Of a DNA stretch of 64,000 nucleotides, positions 12,186-26,177 are shown piece by piece. Source of the stretch: Apteryx mantelli (Eukaryota > Chordata > Aves > Apterygiformes > Apterygidae); assembly GCF_036417845.1 (NCBI RefSeq), contig NC_089979.1:28275958-28339957 (forward strand). The letters are read 5' to 3'. Both the position numbers and the translations under genes were made by a program. How positions within the stretch are numbered: the stretch's first letter is position 1; every line of letters begins with the position of its first letter. The notes below the pieces were generated by a model. The model was not told the origin of the DNA, did no database searches, and worked only from the letters and a program-made list of their open reading frames with translations.

Positions 12186-15100
12186 AGGATACAGGCTGGG
12201 CACCGACTGCAGGAGGTGCGCATGTTGGTGCCGTGTAACATGGCCTGGTGGGACAGGCTGGGATGAGATTCTCTTCAATTGGACACAATGCATTTTGGAG
12301 AAATCACCCACCTCTTGGAAGATCTGTGTTCTGAAGCACCACAAACTGTGATGAAATTTTATCCTACAGGATTACTGCATAAAGACTGCTTAGCAGGATT
12401 TATTACATTTAGCAGTCTGTTATAGGACTGGCTCCTTTTTTCTGTGTAAGAAAGGAGTATTTGAAACTCTGTAGAAGAGTAGGGTTATCTTTTAAAGAGG
12501 AAGTGCATACCAGCTACTCTGTGGGCAGATGATCTGGGGCGTGCACTGTCCGTGCCAAGTGCTGATATTAACTCAGGAAGTGCCACAGAAATGCCTTTCC
12601 GAGGAACACTAGGGTGGCAGGGATGGTGCAGCTGCTGCTGCCTGGCACACTGCCTGCGCTTTCAAGTCCTGCCAGCCTGGGCTGGCACCATGCAGAGCTA
12701 GAGCCTGAGATCCTGTGCCACGCTCGGGAAGTCGGGGAGTTGGCAACTGAATGCAAAGCTACCCGCATGGACATAGGTGCTGTCGACTCAAATCCAGACA
12801 GGCTTTTCAGCAGGGATCAGCTGAGATTGGCCACTGGCAGCTGAAATGGCAGAAGTGGCAGCCCCTGGGGCCACCACAGACAAGAAGGAAGTGGTGGCAG
12901 CTTAGGCTGGGAGAAAAAGGATGTGGTGAGGGACTGTACTGTACTGTAACTTCTACCCAACTGGGGACTCACTGTAAATTGATGGCATGTATAGATGGAT
13001 TTGGCTAACTTGAGAGTTTCTATTTTGAATGAACATGAATTCTTCAAATTCGCTGATATGTTAGCTCATGAATACCTGTGCCATGCTATACTACTGATTG
13101 CATTTGTGTGGGTCCTTCAAAACCAAAGCTATTAACATAATACATGTTGGTATAAAACCTAAATCCCCATATTTATTTTAGTTTAAATCTAGAGTAGCCT
13201 TAACATTGATTTCAGGGACAGCAGGCCAGACTGAAAAGTCCTCAAAACGCTGAAGCTTCTGATGACAACTGTCAATGATTTATAAACCATTCTCCATTCA
13301 TATTGGCAACTAGCACATAAATAATAAAGAATACACTTAAGAAAAAACATTTCGTATAATTAATGTTTCCTCAGATGGTCACATTATGTTAGCAAGAAAT
13401 GTAGTCCATTCTGTTGCTTAACTCTGCCCTGCTTATGTTAAAACAAATGACTACTTTTGTCACCAGTTGGCTAAACTAACGCAGAGCTTGGAAAACACAT
13501 TTCCTGAACTAACAGCAGGAACAGATAGCCACAAGAGTGAACTATTTACACATTGCTCCTTTGGGACACAAAGTTCAGAATAATTACCACAAACACAAAA
13601 GATGCTGTACTAGAGTTTTAATTAAAAACAAAAACAAAATAAAATACCCACAATAATTTTGAGTTTTGGAAACAGAAACAAGTCTCATTTTTATTTGCCA
13701 CACAAGCTAATAACTGTTTTTTAATGGGATATATTTGTATCACTAAAGCAATTTCTCTCAACCTTTTTAATTAAAGGACTGCTTAAGCTTTGAGGAAAAA
13801 AAATCCACAGGCCATCTTGTATGGTCTTCCAAGTATTGGTTGGCAGTCTAAAGGGAGGGAAATAAATAAATAAAATACCTAACATTTGGATAAACAAATT
13901 ATTACTGTTTTGCAAAACCCATAATTTTACAGTTACATTAGAAATACTAATTAAACATGGGGTGTGGGCAGAATACATACCTGTCAGCTGCATGGAGTTA
14001 TGCCTGTGAAGAGTTTTTAAATCTGCTTAGCATAGTTGGGGGGATTTTTTGCAATCATTTCACAGGGATAGATCACCAGCAACCCTTGGGTTACAAGCTG
14101 AACAGTGCTGCTTTAGGATAGGAAGTGCAGAGGAATCTTTTGCCATCAGATATTCCAGGAAGGCTGTATCTGCCCCCCCCCCAGATGCACTTCAGGGCAC
14201 ATTCTGCACTAAGTACAATCATTAATGAGTCACACATTGGTGTCTGTTATGTAAGACTGGTTAAAGAGATGCTTTTTTTTCTTACACCACTCTGACAAGT
14301 GGAATTAAGACATTTCAGTCAGGCTGCAATATGGTCTTTTGCTTCTTCTGACCCAGACCCGGACCAGACCCAGACCCAGATCCAGGACCCCTCCCCCCCC
14401 CATGCATGCATACCTTGCCACTACGAAACTGGGAAAAATCCATTAAACGCAAGGACTTATGAGAAAGCACCATCAAAGAACATCAAACTCTAAAGGGTAG
14501 GTATTTTGCTGTATTTTGCTGACAAAAAGCCAAGTAAACCTCAAATTTGCATAGAGTTATTATACAGCTTTACATGTGGGTGAGGCAAAATCCTGGCAAA
14601 TGGTTCCTTGGGAACTCAGCTCCTTTCTGTCAGCATGAACTGAGCTGCTGATAGCTAAGGCAGCATGTGAATTTTCTTTATGTTATATAAAAAGAGAGAA
14701 ATGTAGCCTGGGGGGCAGGGGGGAAGTGAGGAAGAAAGGGAATGAGTATGGTACCAAGAGTCTACATGGGCAAGATAAAGCAGGGGACAGTGTTTCCCCT
14801 TCTTCTTTCCTTTCTTTCTGCCTATTCTGTCATGCTTTCTTGTCCTAGAACTATCCGTCCTGCCCTTCACAGTTTTATCCCTTTATAAAGGGGTAACACA
14901 TAACCCATAAATTTAGCCTGGGAACAGACTGCACTCACCTAACCACGCAGCTGACACTCGCGGTGGGGTCGAAGAGGGGGAAGAGCCCCCAGTCCCGTCT
15001 AAAGAGGGAACTGTGTAGGCTACTGACCATGGCATGAGGATGGACGTGATGGGTGGCCACGACATGGTGGGCAACCAGGGCCAAGGCAAAAGCTATCAAT

Positions 15101-18100
15101 CCTCCTGCCACCTGGGCAAGTTCTTAAAAAGCAGCAAATTTAGTTCCCTCCATTCCGCTGCCTTCCCAACAGTTATCTCCTCTCACAGGAGGGAACTGGG
15201 TATGCTGGGCTGGCACTGGGGGACTGCAGGGAACTGCTGGAGCTGAGTGCTGCAGCTCTGGTTTTCGTGGGGAGGCAGCAAGGGTAACAATCACCACGAA
15301 GCTGAATGCCGGGTGGTCCCATGATGTGTGTAGCCACCCTGAATGGCCAGGAGGTGGGGGAAAATGGCCAGTCACCTGGAGTCTCACCAAAAATCAGGAG
15401 CTTCCTTTGTAGACCAGAAGTCTGCAGTGTGCAAGGAAATCCATTGGCAGTGGCAGATCTGGTCTGCATCATTTTTGGTACTGGTCACTGAAGCAAGCAC
15501 ATTTTCAGCTAGTTTCTAATGTATCCAGGCTGAAGTACACAGCTACCATCTCTGCCTGTGTGGCAATTTTGTAGTACATATCCTATTTACTGCGATAGTT
15601 CTGGTTGAGGTCACAAACTGCAAATGCTATTTTGATTACAGGACCAGTCTGCCATCTCTGCAAAGGTTTTGCCTTCATCTTGGATCCAAATTCCTGGAAC
15701 CAGGGCCACAGGCCTAACAACAGACATTTATGAAACTCTCAAATACTTCTGCTTAAATGTCTGGGCAAAGGACATGGTCAGACCCAGAAACCACGCGGGT
15801 CAGCTGGTAACTAAGCAACACAAGGTCTGATGGGGATTTGAACAACCTGACAATGGTTTTTCTCATGGTTTTATCCTGACATCGAGGGCAGAGTATACAG
15901 AAAGAAAGTTTAGCCATCTTAGAATGGGAAAAGGATCAGAGAGGCCCTGTGATTTGAAGGAGATGGTTGTGACAAAGGGTCTCTGGATGAAATGTAAAAT
16001 CACAAAGCACTATCAGGAGCAGGAAAGTGTAGGTGTATTTTATTGTTTTGTCTGTATCTATGACTTGTTTGAGATATGGAATGCAAGAAATAATTAATTT
16101 ATTAGAAATGCTCACATAGTTTGTGTAACTTTGAGACATCGTGTGTCTCTGAAAACATGATTGAAAACTAGATTTTCTGCTTGGATGGAGGGTCGGAGCT
16201 GTAGGAAAAGGTAAGTCCTAACACCCCTAAAGTTTTGCCAAGCAGAGTACAGTGTGGATCAAAACCAAGTTACCTCATAGGTAAATTACACTGATTTAAA
16301 AAATTAGGCCTTTTCTTTTGGTAGGGACATCTGGTCTGTGGCACTTTAAAAAAAAAAAAAGAAAAAGATTCTCCCATTAAAAATGCTAAAGGAAATAATT
16401 ATACCTTAACAGGATGAACATGCAACAAGCTACAAGAAGTGAAGAGTTAATACATAATAGACTTTAACAGCTACAAGGCTCATTATACTAGAGCAAGATT
16501 AAACTCTCTGTGGCATTGGTATTCTGAACAAATGGTAGCAAATCAATTTGACTAAAAGTATGACAAGGGTTTTCTCTTTCCTAATCTGAGCTGTATGGTC
16601 CACCTATTAGTTACTTAACTAAGATATAAACCTTATGAAACTTCAGTGAAACAAGGAGGATATTTATGTACCTTTGCTTAAAACACTTGATTGCTTTTCC
16701 TCTTACAGATATTTCATCTCATTAATATTTATATAATCTCCATAGAATGGATAAAGAAAATAGAATAAAAACTTTCAGTGTAATTATGATGAGGAGGAAA
16801 GATCCATCAAGAACTGGTGAATCAGGAAAAAGGAAAAGTAATTACAGTGTATTGAGCGTCCTCCTCTAACCCCATCCAATTGACTCAAACATTTACACAA
16901 TGCCAGAAGCAAAGAAAATGGAGTAATTGTGTTCATATTTTCTTTGGAATCTCTGAAGAGTGCATAATAGAGCATTTGACAGCTAGGATCCTGTTTTGCA
17001 GCAGCAGTCATCAATTTTAATTATCGTACATAGAGCTTTTAACATATAATCTACCTTTAAGATTTAAAGCATATCTTGGGCTAACTCTCTTTGTAAAGTA
17101 CTTCTCTACTGCTGCAGGTCCTCATGCAGGAAAGACCCAGCATCAAGCTCTCTCATTCTGTCCTGCTTCCAGAGATTTGGCTGGTTTATCTCCAAACAAT
17201 CCTATTAATGTCACAGTTATTATCAAGCTCTTTCAGCGCAGTGTAACTCAACCCACTAGTAATTACAGTTCAACTCAAATGTGTCCTCCAGACCTTTCCT
17301 GTAAATCTCTCTGTTAAAGTCAGTTTGGAAACATAGTTTCTAGGTGCTGGTGCAGGCACTATGTCATCTGAGCACTTTGAGAAAAACTCAAAGGGAGAAA
17401 AGGGAGCACCCTAAACAGTTCACCTTGACAGCAGCTGATTTCAGCTGCACATTTCAGCTCCTCAGAGCTTCCTCACCTGTCGGCATTCCTCACATCCCCA
17501 TTTTCCCTCAAATACCCTATTACCCATGAAACTTTCATGCTGCAACCTGTTGACTGATCATAAAATATATAAATATTTTTCCCCCAAGTTTCTGATATTT
17601 GCAGAATCTTTTGTAATTCTGAAGTGGCTTATTTCATCTTGTACACAATCTTTGCATGATTGCTGGAAAGGAAATGGCTGATTAGCTGTTTTCTTCCTAA
17701 TAATGGACAAATGTTGATAAATGCCAATTGTGTGATTACTGAAGAAGGGATAATACACTGGATGCCTGAATGTTGCTTTCAGCAGAAATGCAGAAGGTAA
17801 ATCTACTAGAGCAGAAACCACTTTTCTTATAAAACTCATACTTTAATATTTAGTGGGTTTTTTTTATTTTTCTCTTCAATACTTGTACGCTGAGAGTGTT
17901 TAACTAACAACTTCAATTAATGAATTGTTAATGAATTTGGTCTCAGACACCAAAAATTGATATAGGCACAGAAATTTTTTTCTACTCTCCCCTTTTTGCA
18001 GTCAACTAGCAGCATTTTCCTGTGTTTGCTATCATCAATAAAAAAAAAGTTTATTTTTTTCTTCTGCACTACACCAAGTTTCTCTGCACATGACACAGCT

Positions 18101-21100
18101 AATCTAGTGATTTGATTAGTGAATCTGGAGTTCAGAAACCTCTGGGTAGGTCAGAAGAAAAGCTGGCATCCATCCTTTTCAGTTTTGATTACTGGAAGCT
18201 CACATACCTTTTACTGGCATTGCACCATTATTTGCAAATAAACATTTAACTTCTCCATATCTCAGTTACCTTCTTCCTTCTGATCAGAACTGTCCTGAGC
18301 TACAGCTTCCAGTGGACATAACATATATTTCTCTCTTTTCTCACTTCCTTAAAAAGTAATTTAATTTACTTCAGTCCAACAAACCTAATAAACTGAAAGA
18401 ATCTGTTCCAGGCACTGCAATGGCCTGATAGGAATCTTTCCCATCTCCCTTTGTCATCATTCTTATTGCAGCTCCTTCCCAGGTTAGTCCTGCTCATATT
18501 TTTCCTCTCTCTGTACCCTTGGATGTCAGGGCCCTGCCAAGGCAGAAACAGGAACATCGCTTTAAAGGTGCGTGTTGCCATTCGCTGCATTGCTCTTTGT
18601 GCATCACTCTTCGTGCAGAGGCTCCCAAGAGCCCACACCTGCAAGGGGGTTGTTGCAAAGAGGATGATGAAAGCCAGATTTTAGGACAATATATATACTG
18701 ATCACACCCTTTCCTGTTCTAGCTCTATTTCTCTCTTGCTCTCTCTTCTTCTTCATGTTGTTTAAAATGAAGACAGCACTACCCCTTTGCACATCTATTC
18801 AGTAGCATTAAACTGCAGCTTCTTGCCCTGTCACTAATTAGCTGGGGGGACTGCCAGAAAATGCAAGTACTCAAGTTCTTACATAGTTTAGGCTCTAATC
18901 TGCATGATTTTATACCTCTCAGGAGCTGAAATATGATGTTAATTGTTTAATGGATAGAGAAAAACTGATTTTTTTGGTAGCTGATACAGGCTGTGGCACT
19001 TGTGGGAAGGTGGCACGGTTACTTTATAGGACAAATGGGAACCAATAACACTACATATTAATACCAAATGAAATCCTATCTCTTTCCATAAGCCTGCAAA
19101 CGTGTGTTAAGGTTTGTTTTACAATGCTTTGTGGGTTCCAGTCTGTGCCTACCCTTTGGTTTTACCAGTTATTCTGCCTCAAAAACCTCAATTTCTATAC
19201 TGTTTTTAGTATCATATACTCATTGTATACAGGAACTAATGTTATTGCATCAACCACTTCCCCTTCCCCCCCACCCCCTTTTTTAATTTAAAGAAGCCAT
19301 TCTTTAACTAAACCCTGTGCTAGTCAGAAAACAGCAGAAGGAGAATTCAGTCTTTGGCCAGAAGTAGAGAACACAAGGAAAGGCTTTGGAAAGAACAGTG
19401 ACAAGTATTGTCTTGCAAGCCTTAGGCTGCTGTACTTTTTTTATTTTTTATTTTTGTCAGAGGGAACTTTCTTATTAGTCACTAACAAAACCCAAACATC
19501 CAAGACTGGAAAATAATATTTTGAGTTTGAACCAAGTTAGCAAAGTTCTAAGCTTCTTCAGGGTAACTGAGGGGTAAAGATGGAAATGTCAGACCCATTT
19601 TATAGCAACAATGCCAGATGCTTTGATAGATCCGTTATAAATTCTGCTAATATTATTCTAAGCAAAGATTGCTATCCAGTTACTGTTCTTTGGCTACATT
19701 ATTTCTTTCCTTATCTCACTGATTCTTTTTGTAGCATACAGTAAGGAATTTATTAGTAATGTATCAGATTTCCTGGTAAGATATGGTCCAACAAAAGCTG
19801 TTATTACATTTTTCTTCTTTTTTCTGTATAACCTTTTTCTTTAATGACTTTGGCGGTCCTTGCTGCATGGGTGCCTTCCCTGGAGCAATGCTAACTTCAG
19901 CATATATTATGGAAAATTAGATTGGAATAGCTTGGTATTTCATTGCAGTGTAACCGTCTGGGGCAAACCTTTTTTGTGGTGCATTCTATTTGTTTTCATT
20001 TCCTTTAGAGTCATTTGAAAAAGTCAATTTTTTTGTCTTGCATATCTTTAGTTTTGGTAAAAAAGATAATAGCGTATTGAGAGAACAGTAGAGGGAAAGC
20101 ACAAAAGGTAAAAAAAGGAATGAGAAATCAGAAAGATAATAGAAATCTTATCAATGTATAAATAACTTGAGATTGTTTTTAAGCTGATGAAATTGATTTG
20201 GAATCCACTCCTGGAAAATGTATAGTGCTTTGTGAGTGTCCCCAGTTGTCCCCCAACTAAGCAGGAGCTTGCGCAGCATCTTCAGCCTGCCACTGAGCTG
20301 AGAACTCACCTTACTGTCCCCAGCCGCTCCCCATCACGACTGCTTGGTGGAGATTACTTTCCCTCTCAGACTGTCTGGACTAACCTCTTGTGCAATCTCT
20401 AAGTAATCCAACACTGCCAAAGTGACCCAGCTTATTTTAAAGTTTGATAATAATATGCCTTTTATAAGCAATATCATTTTGAGTTGGATTAAAGCAAAAA
20501 TACAAGAGCAGCTGGGACAGTAGTGAGTAAGGAGGCTGGGAATGCTGAGGCCAGGGACTCAGCTGAGCCCGAAGCAAGGTGCATGACTACAGCAGGGGAA
20601 GTTCCAGCAAAAAATGTGCATCCATAAATTTGACCAGCAGTTCAGATTATGGACTGTTGTGCAGGAATTCCACAGGCAGCCATTATCCAGCAAAACATTC
20701 ATTTCCCCATAAGGTTTTTCAGATGCTTCAAATAACATAGACCCCTTAGCGCGGCATCTCATAGAGGCTATGCATCCTTCTCTTTAGTAGAGCCAGCTAG
20801 GCATGTGCCATTCCTCATTATAGCTGTGGAACTGCTACCCATGCTTTTTTAAACTTTAATTTTATGTTTTCTTTAAAAATGTTTCTTGTCTCTATGGTTG
20901 AAGATACCAGCTGTAGCCAGGCTGGTAGGCTGATGGTAAAGCTTCTCTTTATTGCATAATCTGTTGGAAGTGACATCTCCAGCACAGAAGTGGTTACGAA
21001 ACATAAACAAAGTAATGTAATTTACAGCAACTTATAGCAGCCAAGAGAGACATTTTCAGCTTTCATTAAAAGAAGAAGGATCTGAGGAATCTGTGCCTTG

Positions 21101-23399
21101 GACAGTCACTTCATGATATCAGCTGGACATTCAGTCAGGGCTCCATAGAGAGGCCTCAAGACCTCAATTTCCTAGGACCAAGTCAGGACTGTTTATGTGG
21201 CCGTAAATGACAAAATTTTCAACCGAAAACTCTTAAGCTGCTTTTCTGGAGACGGTTATGAAATCTGCCTTTACCTCTTCCCCAGTTCATCTTACAGAGG
21301 TATTTCTTTAAAGCAAGAATCAAGTTTGTGTTTTCGTAGTGATTCAAACATAGTGATATCATACAAAGATTAGCTTCAGCTACTAGTATCAGATACAAGC
21401 TTTACCCAAGTTCAGCAGTATTTGGATCCAGGGTTTTCACTGGGGCCCATCAGAAGCGAGTTTCTGTAATCCTGATTCACTCTGAGAACCATTTACTCAT
21501 AGCTGATGTGTCGCTGGCTCCAGATGCACTACTCATCCGGTGGAGTTCTGCTCACTGTGAGTAATGATCCACTGTCATTATTTCATTTCCTCTGATATTT
21601 AGAAATGAAAATGTAATTGTCTTATTTTAATCTAAATCTCTAGTGTAGCAGTAAAACAGAAACACTAATTAAAACCATGACTCAAAAACAAGAGCACAAA
21701 TATTTACAAATGCTGATCTTCGTTTCTTTCCTAGCTCTCTGGACCCCAAATGCAAGGAAGGATTATTAGTTGCTAGCCAGTCTTCTTTAGGCAGAAGCGG
21801 GAAAATCAGAGCAGCAAATGATTTAAATGCAACAGTGTTCACAGCTATGGACTCTGCTTGTTCTTGCAGCACACACGTGTCGCAAAAGGAAACAACCTTC
21901 ATCATCTTAAAGACAAATCCAGCGAGATATGTTTCAAGGATGCATGTTACAATAGTTAAAATACTGCCTTATCAAACATGTGCTAATCACAGTATCGTAT
22001 CAGTCCGAATGCATTAAGGAAATGCCAAAACAGATCTTGAGCAAAGATATTTTTAGAGGTTTTTATGTGCACCAAATTTTGCCAGTCATTCTGCAGGGAT
22101 TAAAAAGAAAAGTGGGAAAAGAGGTCAGAAATGCACTGATTCTAGAAGCATCCTCATTTTTTTAGGGTATGCAGATGGATCTATACCACACCAGTAGAGA
22201 GCGAGGTGAAGAGAAGAGCAGCAGCCGTTGTGATACTGTTATTCAGAACAGCAAGCTGTGATACTGTACTGACAGTAAGCTTTCAGTTCCTGCCATTTTA
22301 CAGTGGTTGCTACTGAGCACCTTTAGCAGGCTAGTCTAGGGGCCAGGCAGCCCCAGCAGCTGTTGTCAGTGCGAGAAAACATTTTGCCAACACACGCTTA
22401 TGCTGTAGTTTGTGATACCTTGGCCTTGGCAGCAAACCCAGCTGCCCCAGGCCTCCAGGATCCACCCTGGTCCTAGGGAATGCTGTTCATCACTGACGTG
22501 TGTGCTGTAAATGAGTCTCTATTCTGCTTTAAAGGAATTGTCCAAAAAGAACAGTGACATTGACACACAACTGAGAGGTGTCCCTACCTGCAATATATGG
22601 GTTGGGAACGACTAGCTAAGGAACATTATGAGCATGCTGTTATCATCGAAGGCAGCTTCTCATGGAGCTAGGGTACCTGAAATGTTAGGATGCTTTTTAG
22701 GCTACAGTGCTCATTTCTGCATTGTCTGTATGTAATTTACAGGTTTATTCAGCTGTTTAGGAGAACTGAGACTAAGAGCACTGATGCCAGTCACTGCCAA
22801 GATGCAATTCAAGTGACAAGTATGGGTAAAGTGTACCCACAATTCCATGTTCTTGAAACGATGAAGGGTGGAAAAAGTTACTCCACCCAGATGACCACAA
22901 ACCACTTCTTTTCTTGCATGTAGCCTGAGCAGATGCAGACATGTTCCACCCCCATTCATCTTTGGACTGATTCCTTTGGCAAAGGACTGCCAACCTGGCC
23001 AGCAGTAGGGTTGCTGTGAACTTTCTCTCAGTGTCATAACTGGCTGGCCATGGAGGAAAATTCCTGTTGCGTGCTCCCACTGTTTGTTACAGTGCTGTGG
23101 GAGCATCTGTTCTTCCTGGAGCCCCAAAAGGAATATGAAGTGCTGCAAGACTTCCATGGCTAAGAGATAAAACCTGTGCCTGTAAAACTGTATTACTACA
23201 CTGCCTTATAGAATGATGAGAAGACAGCATTGCAGGTGAGAAAAATAATGCCTTGACCAGACTGTATGTAGAGATGAAGAAAGTGAATAGCAATGAACAT
23301 TGGTGGATAACAAACATTATGACCCAGCTGCAAACTCTGCCATGAAAGTCCCTTAATGCTGATCACTGGAAACAGAAAGCCTTGTTATTTTGCTCTTTC
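12186..23399. other. Long intergenic stretch, no gene recognised
   Basis: About 11 kb of mostly AT-rich DNA. It contains C-runs at ~14171-14182 and ~14388-14400, an imperfect CCCAGA-type repeat at ~14350-14385, and moderately GC-rich patches at ~12530-12920 and ~14950-15400. The open frames at 22.7-23.2 kb on the - strand (148 and 102 codons in overlapping frames) resemble no protein I know. Undetected old repeats or conserved noncoding elements may be present. Confidence 0.5.
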
Positions 23400-23689
23400 C
23401 TTAACAGAGGTGGCCAACAGACACAGCAGTTTGTGAAGCGGTGCAGAAGAGCAAACAGAAGGGGGCTAGAAACTCTGCTGAGGACAGTGTTTGTGTGCTC
23501 AGCAATGGTGGTGATGCACTGCAGGGCATGGTTCCTGACATCCCTGGAGCAGCTCCCCTGGCACATCAGATGTCTCGATCTGGACCAAGCTCCTGAGGCA
23601 GGATTCAGCTCTCCAGGTCTGGTGCTGCAGGGATGCATGGGGCCTCTTGCTGGGTCTTGGGCTTGAGAAGATGGGCTCCTTGCCTGCAG

Positions 23690-24500
23690 GAAGTGTGTGC
23701 TGGTGGAGGATCTGTGTCACCAAGTGAAGGAGCTGCAGGAGACTGTGCAGCATCAGAGACAATAAAAAAGGAGATTGACTGGATCTTCTCCAAGACCCTG
23801 CAGCTTCAAGAGCCTGAACTTCCAACTGGTTAGAGGAGCAAGCAGAGTCTATGCTTATCAGCTTGGGAAATGGAGACTCCTGTGATGGCAAAGGCTAGAA
23901 GCTTGTGACTTCTGGCACCAGGAGGACAGCTCTTGTTCTCCCTGCAGATCTGAAATTACAGAATAGGTTCAGTGCCCTTGCAGCAGACCAAAGGCTGAAA
24001 GCTCTGTCCAATGAAGCATTCAAGCCTGCTAAACCTGAGCCACGCAGGAGCAACAGGAAGAAGCAGCAAGTGATAGCAGAGGGAGACTCCCTGTTCTGGG
24101 GCCTGGAGGCCTCCATCTGCCAACCTGACCTGCTGCATAGCAGAATATTTGCTGCTTGCCAGGCACTCAGATCTAGGACATTGTGAAGACTGCCAGGGCT
24201 TTTCTGGCCCTTGGACTATTACTCCTACTGCTCTTCTGTGTGGGCACCAACAATATCGCTAGGGGAGACCTGAAGTATATCAAGTGGGACTACATGGTTC
24301 TGGGGGCGAGGGCCAAGAGCATGGGGGCCCAGGTGGTTTTCTACTTCATGTAGTTTGTGAAGGGGAAGGGCTTGAGGATTGGATGGATCCTGCAGGCCAA
24401 CAACTGGTTGCACAGCTGATGTTGATGACAGGCATTCAGCTTTTATGACCATGGAACCCTCTTCAAAGACTGAAGACTGTGAGGAAAAGACAGGATCGAC
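23690..24500 (+). pseudogene. CR1 ORF1 remnant (coiled coil plus GDSL/SGNH esterase-like domain)
   Basis: Conceptual reading with frameshifts shows first a heptad-like stretch (LCHQVKELQETVQHQ, ~23720-23765), typical of the CR1 ORF1 N-terminal part. Next comes a basic stretch followed by GDSLFWG at ~24082-24102, the nucleophile block of the SGNH hydrolase fold found in CR1 ORF1. A block reading GTNNIARGD follows at ~24243-24270, where active copies usually have GTND. Stops occur between the blocks. In intact elements ORF1p is an RNA-binding chaperone needed for retrotransposition. No function is expected here. Confidence 0.75.
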
Positions 24501-24839
24501 CTGATGAAGTAGCAAAAGCATCTTTGCCAACAGGTAGGCCGACCTCATTAGCAGAGCTTTAAACTACATAAAAGAGGGAGGGAGATAATTACCCACAGCC
24601 AAGTGAGAAAGAGGTGGACCAGGCTGGCAAACAAAGGGTGCAGGGTTATATGGACGAGAGAGTTACAATCAACAAAACAGGACAGAAAGGAGCCCACCCC
24701 AAGCATTTGCACACAGATGAAAAATTGCCTACAAGACAGTGTTATGGGGGAAGCTGATTTCCTTTTCTGGGAAATCAACATGACGGGGAGCCCATCTGAA
24801 GTGCCTGCACTGTGCATGCAGCATAGGGAACAAACAGGA

Positions 24840-26111
24840 AGAATTAAAGGTTAGAGGTTTGTGTGCAGTTGCAGGGCTACAATCTCACTGGGATTACAGA
24901 GATGTGGTGGGAGGGCTCACATGACTGGAATGCTGCCATGGATGTATGTAAGCTTTTAGGAGAGACAGACAGGAAAGTAGAGGAGAGGGAATTGTCCCTG
25001 GTGTGAGAGAGCAGCAGGAATGCATGTAGCTGTCTTGGGACAGAAGATGAGCCAGTTGAGAGCTTATGTGTAAGGATCAGAGGGCAGAGCAACATAGAGA
25101 ATGTTGTGATAGATGTCGACTACAGACCACCTGACCAGGAAAAAAACGAGGCTTTCTGCAGACAACTAGAAGAAGCCTTGCTTTTGCAGGCCCTAGTCCT
25201 GACGGGCGACTTTAACCACCATATCTGCTGGAAGGGCAATGCAGCAGGGCACAAGCGATCCTGGAGGCTTCTGGAGTTCACAGATGATAGCTTTCTGACA
25301 CAGGTGATTGAGGAGCTGATGAGGGGAGGTGCTGTGCTGGACCTTGTACTAGGAAGAACTGGTTGGGGATGTGAAGGTCAGGGGCAGCCTTGGCTGCAGT
25401 GACTGTGAGATGGTGGAGTTCAGGATCCTGAGATGAGGGAACAAGGCAAAAAGCAGGATCACAAATCTGTATTTCAGGAGAGTAGACTTTGGCCTGTTCA
25501 GAAACCTGCTTGGAAGAACCACATGGGAGACAATGGTGGAAAGAAGAGAGGCCTAGAAGAGCTGGTTGATTTTCAAGGATCACCAAGCTCAAGAATGGTT
25601 CATCCTAACAAAGAGAAAATCGAGCAAAGGTGACAGGAGGCCTGCATGGATAAACAAGGAGCTCCTGACAAAGCTCAGAGGTAAAAAGGAAGCATACAAG
25701 AGGTGGAAGCAGAGACAGATGATCCAGAAGGAATATAGAGAATGCGGGGATGGGGTTAGGAAAGTCAAAGACCACCTGAAGTTGAATCTGGTGGGGGATG
25801 TGAAGGGCAACAAGAAAGGCTTCTACAGGTACATCAGCAGCAAAAAGAAGACTAGGGAAAATGTGGGCCTGTTGCTGAATGGGGGAGGGGACTTGTTGGC
25901 AAATGACATTGAGAAGGCTGAGGAACTCAATGCATTCTTTGCCCCAGTCTTTATTGGTAAGACTGGCCTTCAGCAATTCCAGGCCTCTGAGACCAGTGGG
26001 AAAATCTGGAGCAAAGAAGACTCATTCTTGCTGGAGGACAGTCAGGATAGGGAACATTTAAACAAACTGCACATACACAAGTCCACAGGACCGGATGGAA
26101 TGCACCTATGA
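24840..26111 (+). pseudogene. CR1 ORF2 remnant, endonuclease and linker part
   Basis: Remains of the apurinic-like endonuclease domain include YRPPDQ at ~25121-25138 and the metal-site block LTGDFNHH at ~25199-25222. The following linker, in another frame, contains PAWINKELL (~25643) and ends with STGPDGMHL at ~26082-26111, which precedes the reverse-transcriptase domain. At least two frame changes and several stops break it. In a live element this domain nicks target DNA for target-primed reverse transcription. Confidence 0.85.
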
Positions 26112-26177
26112 GTGCTGTGGGAGCTGGCTGATGTCATTGCAAGGCCACTCTCAGTTCTCTTTTAAAGGTCATGGTGA

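Noticed and set aside
22711-23157. Open frames of 148 and 102 codons (-), overlapping
   Set aside because: They overlap in different frames on the same strand. Neither shows a known motif or plausible splice boundaries.
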